Shown here in pieces: positions 53,325-61,777 of a stretch of 64,000 nt of DNA (positions within the stretch are counted from its first letter, which is position 1; every line of letters starts with the position of its first letter). The position numbers were made by a program, and so were the translations under genes. Where the stretch lies: assembly GCF_049933045.1 (NCBI RefSeq), contig NZ_CP187926.1, positions 186,001-250,000 on the forward strand, written 5' to 3'. The stretch is from Pseudocolwellia sp049933045. GTDB taxonomy: Bacteria > Pseudomonadota > Gammaproteobacteria > Enterobacterales > Alteromonadaceae. The notes under the pieces were generated by a model. The model ran no database searches. It worked only from the letters and a program-made list of their open reading frames with translations, and was not told where the DNA came from.

Positions 53325-54575
53325 TTATACAACCATACCTATTTGGAAAATAGGTAAGTACATGGCAATAATTAGTCCACCAATAACAACACCTAAAACT
53401 GCCATGATCATAGGTTCTAGTAGTGCCGTTAAGTTATCTACGGCATCATCAACTTCCCTTTCATATACTGTTGCAACTTTAGATAACATATCATCTACAG
53501 CACCAGACTCTTCACCAATAGCTACCATTTGAATAACTAAATCAGGGAAAATACTTGAATTTCGCATGGCTAAGTTCATTTGCATACCTGAAGTTACCTC
53601 AGAACGTATATCTAATATCGCATCTCTAAATACTGCATTACCTGAAGCGCCTGCCGCTGATTGCAATGCATCAGGTAAGGGAACACCAGCGGCAAAAGTG
53701 GTAGATAATGTACGAGCAAAACGTGCTACAGCAGCTTTTTTCAGTAAGTCGCCAATAACAGGTAATTTAAGAATATTCTTATCAACATTATCCCTTAATT
53801 TTGCGCTGTTTCTATGAGCTCGTCTAAATAAATATCCTGCTAGGAATATTCCAGCTAGCCCCATATACCAATAAGCTTGCATGAATTCGGATATACCAAC
53901 CACAAATAATGTAAATGCTGGTAGTTCAGCACCAAAACTTGCAAATATTTCTTGGAATACAGGTACTACGAATATTAATAATATTGAAGTAACAATTAAT
54001 GCAATAACCAAAACTGCAATAGGATAAGTCATGGCTTTTTTAATTTTAGACTTTAGTATTTCAGCTTTTTCTTTATAAGTAGCTATTCGATCATAAATTG
54101 TTTCGAGGGCACCTGACTGCTCGCCAGAATTAACTAAGTCGCAATAAAGATCATCAAATTGTATAGGGTGCTCACGTAAACAGTCTGATAAAGGTATACC
54201 CGACTGTAACTTGTTACCAATGTCACCTAATAGCCTTTGCATTTTAGGGTTACTGTGGCCAGACCCTATCATCTCAATAGTTTGTACTAAAGGCACTCCA
54301 GCACCCAACATAGTTGCAATTTGACGAGTAATCGCCGCAATATCACCTTGGGTAATAGCTTTTTCACCATTCATGCCAAATAAAGGTTTTGCTTTTTTCT
54401 TTACTTTACCTGGTGTTATACCTTGTTTACGCAGTTGTGCTTTTAACGCCATCAAACTAGGAGCCGGTAATTCACCCGATATTTTTTTCCCTTTACGATT
54501 AACGCCTTGCCAAATAAACACATCTAACGCTTTAACTTTAGCCATTTTAGCTGATTTAGTGTTTGATACTGCCAT
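53325..54575 (-). CDS. pilC: Type IV pilus platform protein PilC
   Basis: The inner-membrane platform on which pilins are assembled. The 416-residue protein has two GspF domains (about 75-195 and 280-405) with transmembrane helices at about 175-200, 220-245 and 380-405, and family motifs FTRQIATML-like AAITRQIATMLGAGVPLVQ, SGEQSGALETIYDRIA and GEESGAVDDMLSKVA. It is encoded directly downstream of pilB. Confidence 0.95.
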   Translation of the reverse strand: MAVSNTKSAKMAKVKALDVFIWQGVNRKGKKISGELPAPSLMALKAQLRKQGITPGKVKKKAKPLFGMNGEKAITQGDIAAITRQIATMLGAGVPLVQTIEMIGSGHSNPKMQRLLGDIGNKLQSGIPLSDCLREHPIQFDDLYCDLVNSGEQSGALETIYDRIATYKEKAEILKSKIKKAMTYPIAVLVIALIVTSILLIFVVPVFQEIFASFGAELPAFTLFVVGISEFMQAYWYMGLAGIFLAGYLFRRAHRNSAKLRDNVDKNILKLPVIGDLLKKAAVARFARTLSTTFAAGVPLPDALQSAAGASGNAVFRDAILDIRSEVTSGMQMNLAMRNSSIFPDLVIQMVAIGEESGAVDDMLSKVATVYEREVDDAVDNLTALLEPMIMAVLGVVIGGLIIAMYLPIFQIGMVV

Positions 54576-54704
54576 GTAAATTACTCATCTTGTTTAGGTA
54601 TTATTATATTTAAGTATTATTTTTTTAAGTATTGTTTATTAGGTGCCATTGCTCTGTATTATTAAGTATTAGATGCAAATAATATATAAGTGTAGAGCTA
54701 ATAT

Positions 54705-56411
54705 TTAAGAACTTGTTACCCGATTAATCTCTTCCAAACTAGTAATGCCGTTCATGGCTTTTATTAAGCCAGATTGACGTAAGTTATTAAAGCCTTCTTC
54801 TTGACATTGTGCTGCAACATCTAAAGAATTACCTCCTTCCATTATGATTGTTGCTATTTTTGGGGTGATCTTGATAACTTCATAAATACCGACGCGTCCT
54901 TTATAGCCACCGGTACAATGCTCGCAACCTACTGCTTTAAATATTTTAACTTTAGGTATTTGTTCTGCTGTAAAACCTTGATTGGCTAGCTCATGTTCAG
55001 GAATATGCTCTTCTTCTTTACATTGCATACACAATCTACGCGCTAAACGTTGAGCTATAATAATACTAACTGAACTGGCAACGTTATAAGCAGGTACACC
55101 CATATTTAATAAACGGCTTAAAGTCTCTGCAGCTGAATTTGTATGTAATGTTGATAATACTAAATGACCTGTTTGTGCCGCTTTAATTGATATTTCGGCG
55201 GTTTCTAAATCACGTATTTCACCAACCATTACGATATCGGGATCTTGACGTAAGAATGAACGTAAAGCATTCGGGAAGGTTAAGCCTGCTCGAACATTTA
55301 TTTGAACTTGGTTAATACCTTCTAAATTAATCTCAACAGGATCTTCTGCCGTAGAAATATTACGTTCAGGCGTATTTAATATATTTAAACCGGTATATAA
55401 AGAAACCGTTTTACCTGAGCCTGTAGGACCAGTTACTAATATCATACCTTGTGGTTGATCGAGTGCTTCGGTATATATTTTCTTTTGTTCTTCTTCGTAG
55501 CCTAGCATTTCAATGCCTAACATAGCACTTGAAGAGTCGAGAATACGCATAACTATTTTCTCGCCCCACATAGTCGGTAAACTACTGACACGAAAATCTA
55601 TCGATTTCTTTTTAGATAAAGCAAGTTTAATACGACCATCTTGAGGCACTCGACGTTCAGCAATATCGAGTTTCGACATAACTTTTAAACGAGCTGCCAT
55701 GCGTGATGCTAAATTTACAGGAGGACGCGCAACTTCTGTTAATATTCCATCAACCCGAAATCGTATTCGGTAAGATTTTTCATAAGGTTCAAAATGTAAA
55801 TCAGAGGCACCTTTTTTAATGGCATCTAATAATATTTTATTAATGTAAACAACAATAGGCGCGTCTTCTTTATCGTTACCTACATGTCCACCATCATCTT
55901 GTGGTTCATCTTGTACATCAATTCCAGCTAGTTCATCAGCGTCAATATCAGATATATCTAAACCATCATTCTCCTCATCGAGAACTTTCTCAATATATTT
56001 ATTTAAATTGGTTTCATCTGTTAATACGAGTTCAGTACTATAGCCAGTATTGAATTGAATTTCTTCAAGTGCCTCAAGATTGGTAGGGTCTGATAAAGCA
56101 ATAAATAACACTTTACCGCGTAAAAACAAAGGTAAAGCATGGTGTTTTCTAATCAATGATTCATTGCGAACACCATCAGGTACTAAGCTCGTATCAAAGG
56201 TTGATAAGTCAATTAACGGGTAACCAAAAGTTCGAGATAAAGTATTAGCAATACTATTTGCATTGTATTCTTTATCTTCCACAAGAAAACGTATAAAAGG
56301 CTTTCTTTGTTTTTGAAAATCAGAATTAATACTTTCTACCAAGCTGGCTGGCACAATATCATATTTCGATAATGCAGAAAGTAAACTGGATTGTTTATGA
56401 TTACCTTTCAT
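54705..56411 (-). CDS. pilB: Type IV pilus assembly ATPase PilB
   Basis: The hexameric ATPase that powers pilus extension. In 568 residues: an N-terminal GspE-N domain (about 1-150), Walker A GPTGSGKTVSLYTGL (about 330), the Asp box ISTAEDPVEINLEGINQVQ (split), Walker B DIVMVGEIRDLETAE, the His box TGHLVLSTLHTNSAAE, and the zinc-binding CMQC and CEHC cysteine pairs. An LTA-synthase-like gene intervenes between it and pilA. Confidence 0.96.
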   Translation of the reverse strand: MKGNHKQSSLLSALSKYDIVPASLVESINSDFQKQRKPFIRFLVEDKEYNANSIANTLSRTFGYPLIDLSTFDTSLVPDGVRNESLIRKHHALPLFLRGKVLFIALSDPTNLEALEEIQFNTGYSTELVLTDETNLNKYIEKVLDEENDGLDISDIDADELAGIDVQDEPQDDGGHVGNDKEDAPIVVYINKILLDAIKKGASDLHFEPYEKSYRIRFRVDGILTEVARPPVNLASRMAARLKVMSKLDIAERRVPQDGRIKLALSKKKSIDFRVSSLPTMWGEKIVMRILDSSSAMLGIEMLGYEEEQKKIYTEALDQPQGMILVTGPTGSGKTVSLYTGLNILNTPERNISTAEDPVEINLEGINQVQINVRAGLTFPNALRSFLRQDPDIVMVGEIRDLETAEISIKAAQTGHLVLSTLHTNSAAETLSRLLNMGVPAYNVASSVSIIIAQRLARRLCMQCKEEEHIPEHELANQGFTAEQIPKVKIFKAVGCEHCTGGYKGRVGIYEVIKITPKIATIIMEGGNSLDVAAQCQEEGFNNLRQSGLIKAMNGITSLEEINRVTSS

Positions 56412-56605
56412 ATACCTTTGTGTACTTTAATGAACATATAACTTGAGTGTACTTATTTTTTATGAAAAAACAAAGGTTAGCAGACATTTATATAGGTTAA
56501 TTTAGTAAGAGTATTTGAAATACTCTTACTACAGTATTAATTTATAAAACTTAATTAACCTATCGACAGCTCTAGAATGAATAAAGGAGGTAATAAGTTT
56601 TTCCA
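56412..56605 (-). other. Gap upstream of pilB with a 14-bp inverted repeat
   Basis: Arms 56503-56516 and 56518-56531 (TAGTAAGAGTATTT and complement) are perfect around one central base. It lies downstream of the sulfatase gene and its shifted tail, before pilB. The bases after it on the minus strand (TAAATT) are not a strong U-run, so termination is uncertain. The rest of the gap is AT-rich and should hold the pilB promoter. Confidence 0.55.
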
Positions 56606-56749
56606 CTATTGACTTGGATAGCCTGCCTCAACAGCTAATTCGAGATAGTTAATAAACGCTTTACTTTGTTGATAAACCTTTAAATCTTCTTTGTTTATTG
56701 AATTACAGTACATATTAGAAAATTTAGAGCAATTATTTTTTTTTTTCAT
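56606..56749 (-). other. Out-of-frame C-terminal continuation of the sulfatase gene past an A11 tract
   Basis: The sulfatase frame stops at a TAA right after eleven A (minus strand; T11 at 56736-56746). With ten or thirteen A, the frame would instead continue for 43 residues, from NNCSKFSNMYCNSINKEDLK to AVEAGYPSQ, ending at 56606. The tail continues the cysteine spacing begun before the tract (C-x6-C before, then C-x7-C after), and its composition looks like real protein. It may be a slippage-dependent extension, a phase-variable end, a recent frameshift, or an assembly error in the homopolymer. Confidence 0.65.
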
Positions 56750-58577
56750 TGCATATACTTTTATAAGGTAAACATTGCATCTTATTATATTGGAAACCTA
56801 TGTAAGCAGTATTCATTTGAAATAAAGGTCTTGGTACTGAGGTCGCATTATCTCCTAAAAATGGTCTTCCTATAAATGCTACTGGTTTGTGTATTTGAAG
56901 GAATGATAATATTGTTGGAGCAATGTCTAAATGGCTTAATGGTGTTGTTATTATTTTATTATTACGTTCAGGAGTTACTATTAGTAAAGGTACTCTATAT
57001 AATATTTCGTGTTTTTTTGCTTCATTGACTAATCCTTCAGGGTAGAAAGGAACACCGTGATCTGCTGTTATGATAACTGTTGTATTTTTAGCTAGAGGTG
57101 AATTTTCAAATTTCCTCCAAAACTCACCTAAAGCGTTGTCTGTATAATAAATTCCTTTTTGATAGTTATCATATACAACATCAGATTTTTTATTAATGTT
57201 ATTAGGAAAATTAATATGTGAATATTTCCAATTAAATGGTTGATGGTTAGTTAATGTTAATATTTGTGAAAAAAAAGGGGTGTTTGAATTTTTGTTGTGT
57301 GCAACCATATCATCAAATAGTTTTTGGAAGACAATGGGGTCAGGCACACCCCACCCAATATCTAACTTGTCATCATAACCGTTATCTAAAAAGGACTCCT
57401 TAGATATCAGATGCTGAAACCCTAGGCTGGGGTGGAATACCTGCCGATTAAAAAATTCTTTTGTGTAACCATGGTACCAATAAGTTTCATATCCTTCTTC
57501 TGATAGTAGTTTAGGGAGACATCTTCCGTTAAAGCCTCCTTTTTTTACAGAATAAGGTGATTTACTCGCAAAATCGAGCGATGAACATAGTATTGCCTGC
57601 TCAGCTTGCACTGTTGTCCTACTGTTACTATAAAAATTAGAAGCAATAATCGCCTTTAATGATATTTCATCTAGATTAGGTGTTAAGCTATATTTGTTAT
57701 TAAATAATCCTGTTTCATAAGCACGAAAGCTTTCTAGAACAATAAGTATAATATTTCTCTTTTCTTTTTTACTTTGTCTGATTTCTTTTGGAGAGAAAAG
57801 TAAAGGTTCTAAAATGTTCTTTTGATGATGATAACCAGTGTAAGGAGTGAGCAATTTATTAAAATTATCGAAATGATATTCTTTAGGTAGCTTTACGTTA
57901 GTTTGGTTTTTTAACGAACTAACCAAAACTTTTAGTTTAGCTATTTTATTATAGCTTTCTTTATTCATAAAGCGCACAAAGATTGGTAATGAACGTATAA
58001 AATACATGGTAGGGGTTTCTATATTAAAATTGTATGTTATATCTTCACTTGAGTGTATGTTTGTTATTTGCTCAATCACATAATATTGGTTGTGCGCTTG
58101 GAAAGTAAAAACAGCAGCTGCAAAATAAATTAAAGGTGCTCGCCACTTTTGCCTTAGAGATAATTGTTGAGTAATGTTTATGTTTTTTATGAAGATCTTC
58201 CTGCCTATGAGTAATAGACATATAGATAACATTAATAATGTTATTAAAGTTGTATGATCAACATATTTTATTGCGCCCAATAAATCATTAAACATAAAAA
58301 GCTGTTCATAACCAATGTAACCACCAAAATATTGATAAAATTGAATACTTATAATTGTAAATGATAATGATGTGATTATGCCTAATAAAAATAGTGTGCT
58401 CCATTGATTAAATATATTAAATGATAAGTACAAGAGCGAAATAGTAAATAGTGTGAAAGTTAAAGAGTCTAATCTAGAGAATTCTGTACGTTGTTGTATA
58501 AGTAGCTCTTCTAAAAGCCAGGTACTAATTGAAACAATGAAAATTAAAATAAATAGTGATAAACGACCTGACCACAT
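56733..58577 (-). CDS. LTA-synthase-like membrane sulfatase / phosphotransferase
   Basis: A 614-residue alkaline-phosphatase-superfamily enzyme of the LTA synthase (LtaS/OpgB) type. It has about five N-terminal helices (residues 5-22, 37-55, 58-80, 109-125, 148-162) and then a periplasmic catalytic domain. Metal and catalytic residues are E282 in LIVLESFRAYETG, the nucleophile Thr in NSRTTVQAE (T321/T322) and D506-H507 in ITADHGVPF. Family members transfer phosphoglycerol or phosphoethanolamine to envelope polymers or proteins. Its location between pilA and pilB, where other species keep pilin glycosyltransferases, suggests a pilus-linked substrate, but this is inference. The gene is even more AT-rich than its neighbours, possibly acquired. 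Its 3' end falls in an A11 tract (see 56606-56749). Confidence 0.87.
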   Translation of the reverse strand: MWSGRLSLFILIFIVSISTWLLEELLIQQRTEFSRLDSLTFTLFTISLLYLSFNIFNQWSTLFLLGIITSLSFTIISIQFYQYFGGYIGYEQLFMFNDLLGAIKYVDHTTLITLLMLSICLLLIGRKIFIKNINITQQLSLRQKWRAPLIYFAAAVFTFQAHNQYYVIEQITNIHSSEDITYNFNIETPTMYFIRSLPIFVRFMNKESYNKIAKLKVLVSSLKNQTNVKLPKEYHFDNFNKLLTPYTGYHHQKNILEPLLFSPKEIRQSKKEKRNIILIVLESFRAYETGLFNNKYSLTPNLDEISLKAIIASNFYSNSRTTVQAEQAILCSSLDFASKSPYSVKKGGFNGRCLPKLLSEEGYETYWYHGYTKEFFNRQVFHPSLGFQHLISKESFLDNGYDDKLDIGWGVPDPIVFQKLFDDMVAHNKNSNTPFFSQILTLTNHQPFNWKYSHINFPNNINKKSDVVYDNYQKGIYYTDNALGEFWRKFENSPLAKNTTVIITADHGVPFYPEGLVNEAKKHEILYRVPLLIVTPERNNKIITTPLSHLDIAPTILSFLQIHKPVAFIGRPFLGDNATSVPRPLFQMNTAYIGFQYNKMQCLPYKSICNEKKK

Positions 58578-58604
58578 AACTAGTTCCGTTTGTTACTTAA
58601 AATA

Positions 58605-58630
58605 AAAAAACTCCTTAATAGGAGTTTTTT
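58605..58630 (-). terminator. Rho-independent terminator after pilA
   Basis: A 10-bp stem AAAAAACTCC (58605-58614) with GGAGTTTTTT (58621-58630) and a 6-nt loop; on the minus strand it ends in a T run. It ends pilA transcription before the sulfatase gene, as expected for an abundant pilin mRNA. Confidence 0.88.
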
Positions 58631-58659
58631 ATTTTTAAATTACTTAAATTAAATAATTA

Positions 58660-59103
58660 TTAACAGAAACCTCTAGAATCACAACCACCAGATTGAACCC
58701 AAAGAACTTGTCCATTACTCATACCTGGTGTGATGATATATGTATCGGCAACTTCTATACCATTTATTGCTAATGGAGTGACTGTAATTACACCACTACC
58801 AACAACAGTTACTGTATTTACACTTGCTGCACCAGTAGCACCACCAGCTAAAGCCGCAATTTCATTATTGTTGGTTGTATTACATGTAGTTAAATCTGAA
58901 GTTATTTGAGCACAAACTTCTACTGCTGATTTTACACCTGTTGCAGCGGTACTAACTTCTGTATATGCTGCTTTAGCTGTATACGTCTGGTAAGCAGGCA
59001 ATGCAACCGCTGCTAAAATACCGATAATCGCAACAACGATCATCAATTCAATAAGAGTAAAACCTTTTTGTGCGCTTTTATTTATTTTATTTAAAGTTTT
59101 CAT
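58660..59103 (-). CDS. pilA: Type IV major pilin PilA
   Basis: A 147-residue type IVa prepilin. The leader MKTLNKINKSAQKG is cleaved by PilD before F of FTLIELMIVVAIIGILAAVA, with the conserved Glu5 of the mature protein. The C-terminal domain is Thr/Ala/Val rich with four cysteines: two in the middle (EVCAQITSDLTTC) and two at the very end (GGCDSRGFC), the last being the C-terminal residue, giving a D-region disulfide. I start at 59103; an ATG five codons earlier (59118) is less typical. It has its own terminator and a long upstream region. Confidence 0.94.
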   Translation of the reverse strand: MKTLNKINKSAQKGFTLIELMIVVAIIGILAAVALPAYQTYTAKAAYTEVSTAATGVKSAVEVCAQITSDLTTCNTTNNNEIAALAGGATGAASVNTVTVVGSGVITVTPLAINGIEVADTYIITPGMSNGQVLWVQSGGCDSRGFC

Positions 59104-59466
59104 AATTAAATTTTCCATTAATTTTAATACGAGGGTTGTAGCTATACTGCGACACTTTTTTTGATATGTAAAACATTCTTGTACATTTTTTTACATTTTT
59201 TTTGATAATTAGCATAATATTTACATTTTATTAAAAATATCACTCTATTTTAACAACTTATCTCTTTAACTTAAGCGCTTGTTTTTAGGATTGTATACAA
59301 AAAAACGACCGTATCGTGCGTTAAATGTACGAAGAAAGTGTTTTATAGTTGTTTTTATAAAGGTGTATTCGAATGAAAAATAGAATGTTTAATACAAGTA
59401 TCATTCATCCAATATCACCTTTTATTTATTGTGTATTTACGATTTATTTTTACTTTTAGATTCTTT
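59104..59466 (-). promoter_or_regulatory. pilA upstream region with helically phased ACAT repeats
   Basis: A 348-363-bp AT-rich gap between pilA and nadC. ACAT followed by T-runs occurs at 59173, 59183, 59193 and 59223, i.e. at exactly 10, 10 and 30 bp, so all lie on the same face of the helix; A/T tracts in phase also imply curved DNA. No convincing sigma-54 (PilR-type) promoter was found on the minus strand; a TATAGC hexamer at 59142-59147 (minus) is a weak -10 candidate. No gene is supported here. Confidence 0.45.
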
Positions 59467-60399
59467 CTAGGAAAAGCGCATTGATAGATCTATGGCATTA
59501 ACTTGCTTAGTTAGTGCGCCAACTGAAATGAAGTCGATACCTGATTTTGCGTAATCAGTAAGTGTAGATAAGGTCATATTGCCTGATACTTCTAATTGCG
59601 TTCTTTTAGATGAAGTTTCAGCTGAGGTATTTCTCAGAATAACGGCTTGTTCAATCATCGCATGGCTGAAATTGTCTAACATGATGATGTCAGCACTTGC
59701 ACTTAATGCTTGGTTTAACTCGTTAATAGATTCTACTTCTACTTCAACTTTTTTATCTGGATGATTAAGTTGTGCGCGAGTAATGGCTTGCGTAATTCCG
59801 CCACAAGCAGCTACGTGGTTTTCTTTTATTAAGAAAGCGTCGAATAAACCTATTCTGTGGTTGTAGCCACCACCGCAAGTTACTGCATATTTTTGTGCAT
59901 TACGTAATCCTGGGATTGTTTTACGGGTATCAAGTAGCTTGGTTGTTGTACTGGCTAACGCTTTTACATATTCGTTGGTAGTAGTGGCTGTGCCTGAAAG
60001 TGTTTGAACAAAGTTTAATGCGGTACGTTCACCTGTTAATAATGTGCGAGCATAACCAGACAATTCAAATAAAGTGTTGTTAGCACTTACGTGATCTCCG
60101 TCTTTTACAAACCACTTGATGCTTGTAGGAATAAAGGTTTCATTAGGGTTTTCTTGTTTTAGCTTTTTAGCAACAAGTTCATCAAGCTGTTTAAACACTT
60201 CATTAACCCAAGCAACACCACAAAATATACATTCTTCGCGAGTTATTACTGTAGCTTGAGCTGTTTCCATTTCAGGAATGAGTTCAGCGGTAATATCGGT
60301 GCCATTATTTAAGTCTTCTTTAAGTGCAAAAGTAATGGTGTTGATAATATCTTCTTTTAATTGTGTTGTGATTTGGGCTGTAACTTGAGGTGTTTGCAT
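59467..60399 (-). CDS. nadC: Nicotinate-nucleotide pyrophosphorylase (carboxylating)
   Basis: NadC (QPRTase) converts quinolinate and PRPP to nicotinate mononucleotide in de novo NAD synthesis. The 310-residue protein shows ALKEDLNNGTDITAELIP at the N terminus, the LLTGERTALNFVQTLSGTAT helix, the DTRKTIPGLRNAQKYAVTCG (split) arginine/lysine site, NHRIGLFDAFLIKENH and the C-terminal SVGALTK. It follows the aspartic-protease gene with no intergenic base and lies near pilA, a frequent gammaproteobacterial arrangement. Confidence 0.96.
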   Translation of the reverse strand: MQTPQVTAQITTQLKEDIINTITFALKEDLNNGTDITAELIPEMETAQATVITREECIFCGVAWVNEVFKQLDELVAKKLKQENPNETFIPTSIKWFVKDGDHVSANNTLFELSGYARTLLTGERTALNFVQTLSGTATTTNEYVKALASTTTKLLDTRKTIPGLRNAQKYAVTCGGGYNHRIGLFDAFLIKENHVAACGGITQAITRAQLNHPDKKVEVEVESINELNQALSASADIIMLDNFSHAMIEQAVILRNTSAETSSKRTQLEVSGNMTLSTLTDYAKSGIDFISVGALTKQVNAIDLSMRFS

Positions 60400-60921
60400 T
60401 TAGTTTTGTTCTCGTAATTTTAATGTATTGCCGCTTTGATGAAGTTCTAGCTGCTTTAATGCGCTCATACCTAATAGTATTTCGTCGCTTTTAAATGAAG
60501 GGTTAATATTAGCTTCTACATTATATAGAGTGATATCACCGATCTTTAGTTCGTTAATAACAGAACGATATACATAGGTATTACCGTTGGCTGTAGATAC
60601 TTGATATTTATTATAACGTGGTAGATTTAAATTTTCTGCTATATGTTCAGGTATCGAAACATCCGTTGCGCCAGTATCTAATAAAAAGATAACCGATTGT
60701 TGGTTAATTTTACCTGTAGTAACGTAATGGCCTTGTTTGTTTCTTTTGAGATGAACTTCATTCAAACCATTGTCTGATAAATAGCTGGTAGGTGAACTGT
60801 TAGGGTTTTGTTGAGTATCTAATAATCCTTGAAAAAAGAAAACCAGCATACCTATAGCTATTATCCATGCAACCCAAACAAAATACTTTCCTATTTTGTT
60901 TGTTGTATCTTCTTCAGTCAT
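60400..60921 (-). CDS. Membrane-anchored retropepsin-like aspartic protease
   Basis: A 173-residue protein with one N-terminal transmembrane helix (about 12-30) and a clan-AA retropepsin-like domain. The catalytic motif is FLLDTGATDVSIP (DTGA), followed by the second-half motif LLGMSALKQLEL typical of TIGR02281-type bacterial proteases. One active-site Asp per chain implies dimerisation. The domain would face the periplasm. Substrate unknown. It is immediately upstream of nadC and 36 bp from the divergent ampD. Confidence 0.85.
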   Translation of the reverse strand: MTEEDTTNKIGKYFVWVAWIIAIGMLVFFFQGLLDTQQNPNSSPTSYLSDNGLNEVHLKRNKQGHYVTTGKINQQSVIFLLDTGATDVSIPEHIAENLNLPRYNKYQVSTANGNTYVYRSVINELKIGDITLYNVEANINPSFKSDEILLGMSALKQLELHQSGNTLKLREQN

Positions 60922-60957
60922 AATAGCCCGTATTGTTTAAATATAGATTGATATTGT

Positions 60958-61671
60958 ATGACTAATTCTTCGGTTAGCCAATTAAATGCAGATGCTTTGA
61001 ATAAAAAAAATCAAAAAGGAACAGATAATAAGTTTGAAATTGTTGACGGTTGGTTTTGTGGTTTAACTCATAAATCAAAATCAAAATCAAAATCAAAATC
61101 TAAAACAAGTGCATCTAACTTTGAGGAAAACAAATTAGATCCTCAAGCTAATTTTATGACGCGATGCCCATCTCCACATTTCAGTCCTAAAGAAGACGGT
61201 GCTGATGTGACTTTATTAGTTGTGCATAATATCTCTTTACCCCCCAATAAGTTTGGTGGTGATTACATAACCGACTTTTTTCTGGGTAACTTAGATAAAG
61301 ATGTGCACCCATATTTTGAAACTATTCATGAGATGAAGGTGTCTGCCCATTGTCTTATTAAAAGAGATGGTAGTTTAGTGCAGTATGTATCATTTTTAGA
61401 TAAAGCTTGGCATGCTGGAGTATCTAAGTATAAAGGTAGAGATAAATGTAATGACTTTTCTATTGGAATTGAACTAGAAGGGGCAGATGATATTCTTTAT
61501 ACTGAGCAACAATATCAAACATTAGCAGTAGCATGTTTTTCAATTCAACAAGAATACCCACAGATTAAAAATAATATTGCAGGGCATAACCAAATAGCAC
61601 CCGGCAGAAAAACTGATCCTGGTGAGGCATTTGACTGGGAATACTTTTATACTTGTTTACAGCAAGTGTAA
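60958..61671 (+). CDS. ampD: 1,6-anhydro-N-acetylmuramyl-L-alanine amidase AmpD
   Basis: AmpD removes the stem peptide from cytoplasmic anhydro-muropeptides during wall recycling and so keeps beta-lactamase induction low. Zinc ligands are visible in LLVVHNISLPP (H), AGHNQIAPGRKTDPG (H and D), with SAHCLIKRDGSLVQYV, AWHAGVS and NDFSIGIELEG. At 237 residues it is about 50 longer than E. coli AmpD. The extra length is an N-terminal extension plus an insert between the first conserved segment (VDGWFCG) and CPSPHFSP that contains a five-fold Ser-Lys dipeptide repeat (residues 40-49). Confidence 0.95.
   Translation: MTNSSVSQLNADALNKKNQKGTDNKFEIVDGWFCGLTHKSKSKSKSKSKTSASNFEENKLDPQANFMTRCPSPHFSPKEDGADVTLLVVHNISLPPNKFGGDYITDFFLGNLDKDVHPYFETIHEMKVSAHCLIKRDGSLVQYVSFLDKAWHAGVSKYKGRDKCNDFSIGIELEGADDILYTEQQYQTLAVACFSIQQEYPQIKNNIAGHNQIAPGRKTDPGEAFDWEYFYTCLQQV
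61075..61104 (+). repeat. Hexanucleotide repeat inside ampD encoding (Ser-Lys)5
   Basis: TCAAAA is repeated four times exactly (61075-61098) and once as TCTAAA (61099-61104). The unit is a multiple of three, so copy-number change would lengthen or shorten the Ser-Lys tract without a frameshift. Confidence 0.92.
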
Positions 61672-61777
61672 AAATCGTAAATCAACATGCTGGTATATAT
61701 ATGTTGCTGTGCATATATAGTTAGCTAAGTATTAATTTTTCACTAATTCTTCATTTATTATAGTAAGGCTAAGTTAT

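Noticed and set aside
59373..59459. 28-codon plus-strand reading frame (MKNRMF...) with a fair ribosome-binding site
   Set aside because: Too short and of AT-driven composition, in a non-coding gap; no family recognised and no promoter seen.
59104..59466. Sigma-54/PilR promoter for pilA
   Set aside because: No GG-N10-GC pattern resembling TGGCAC-N5-TTGC was found on the minus strand in this gap.
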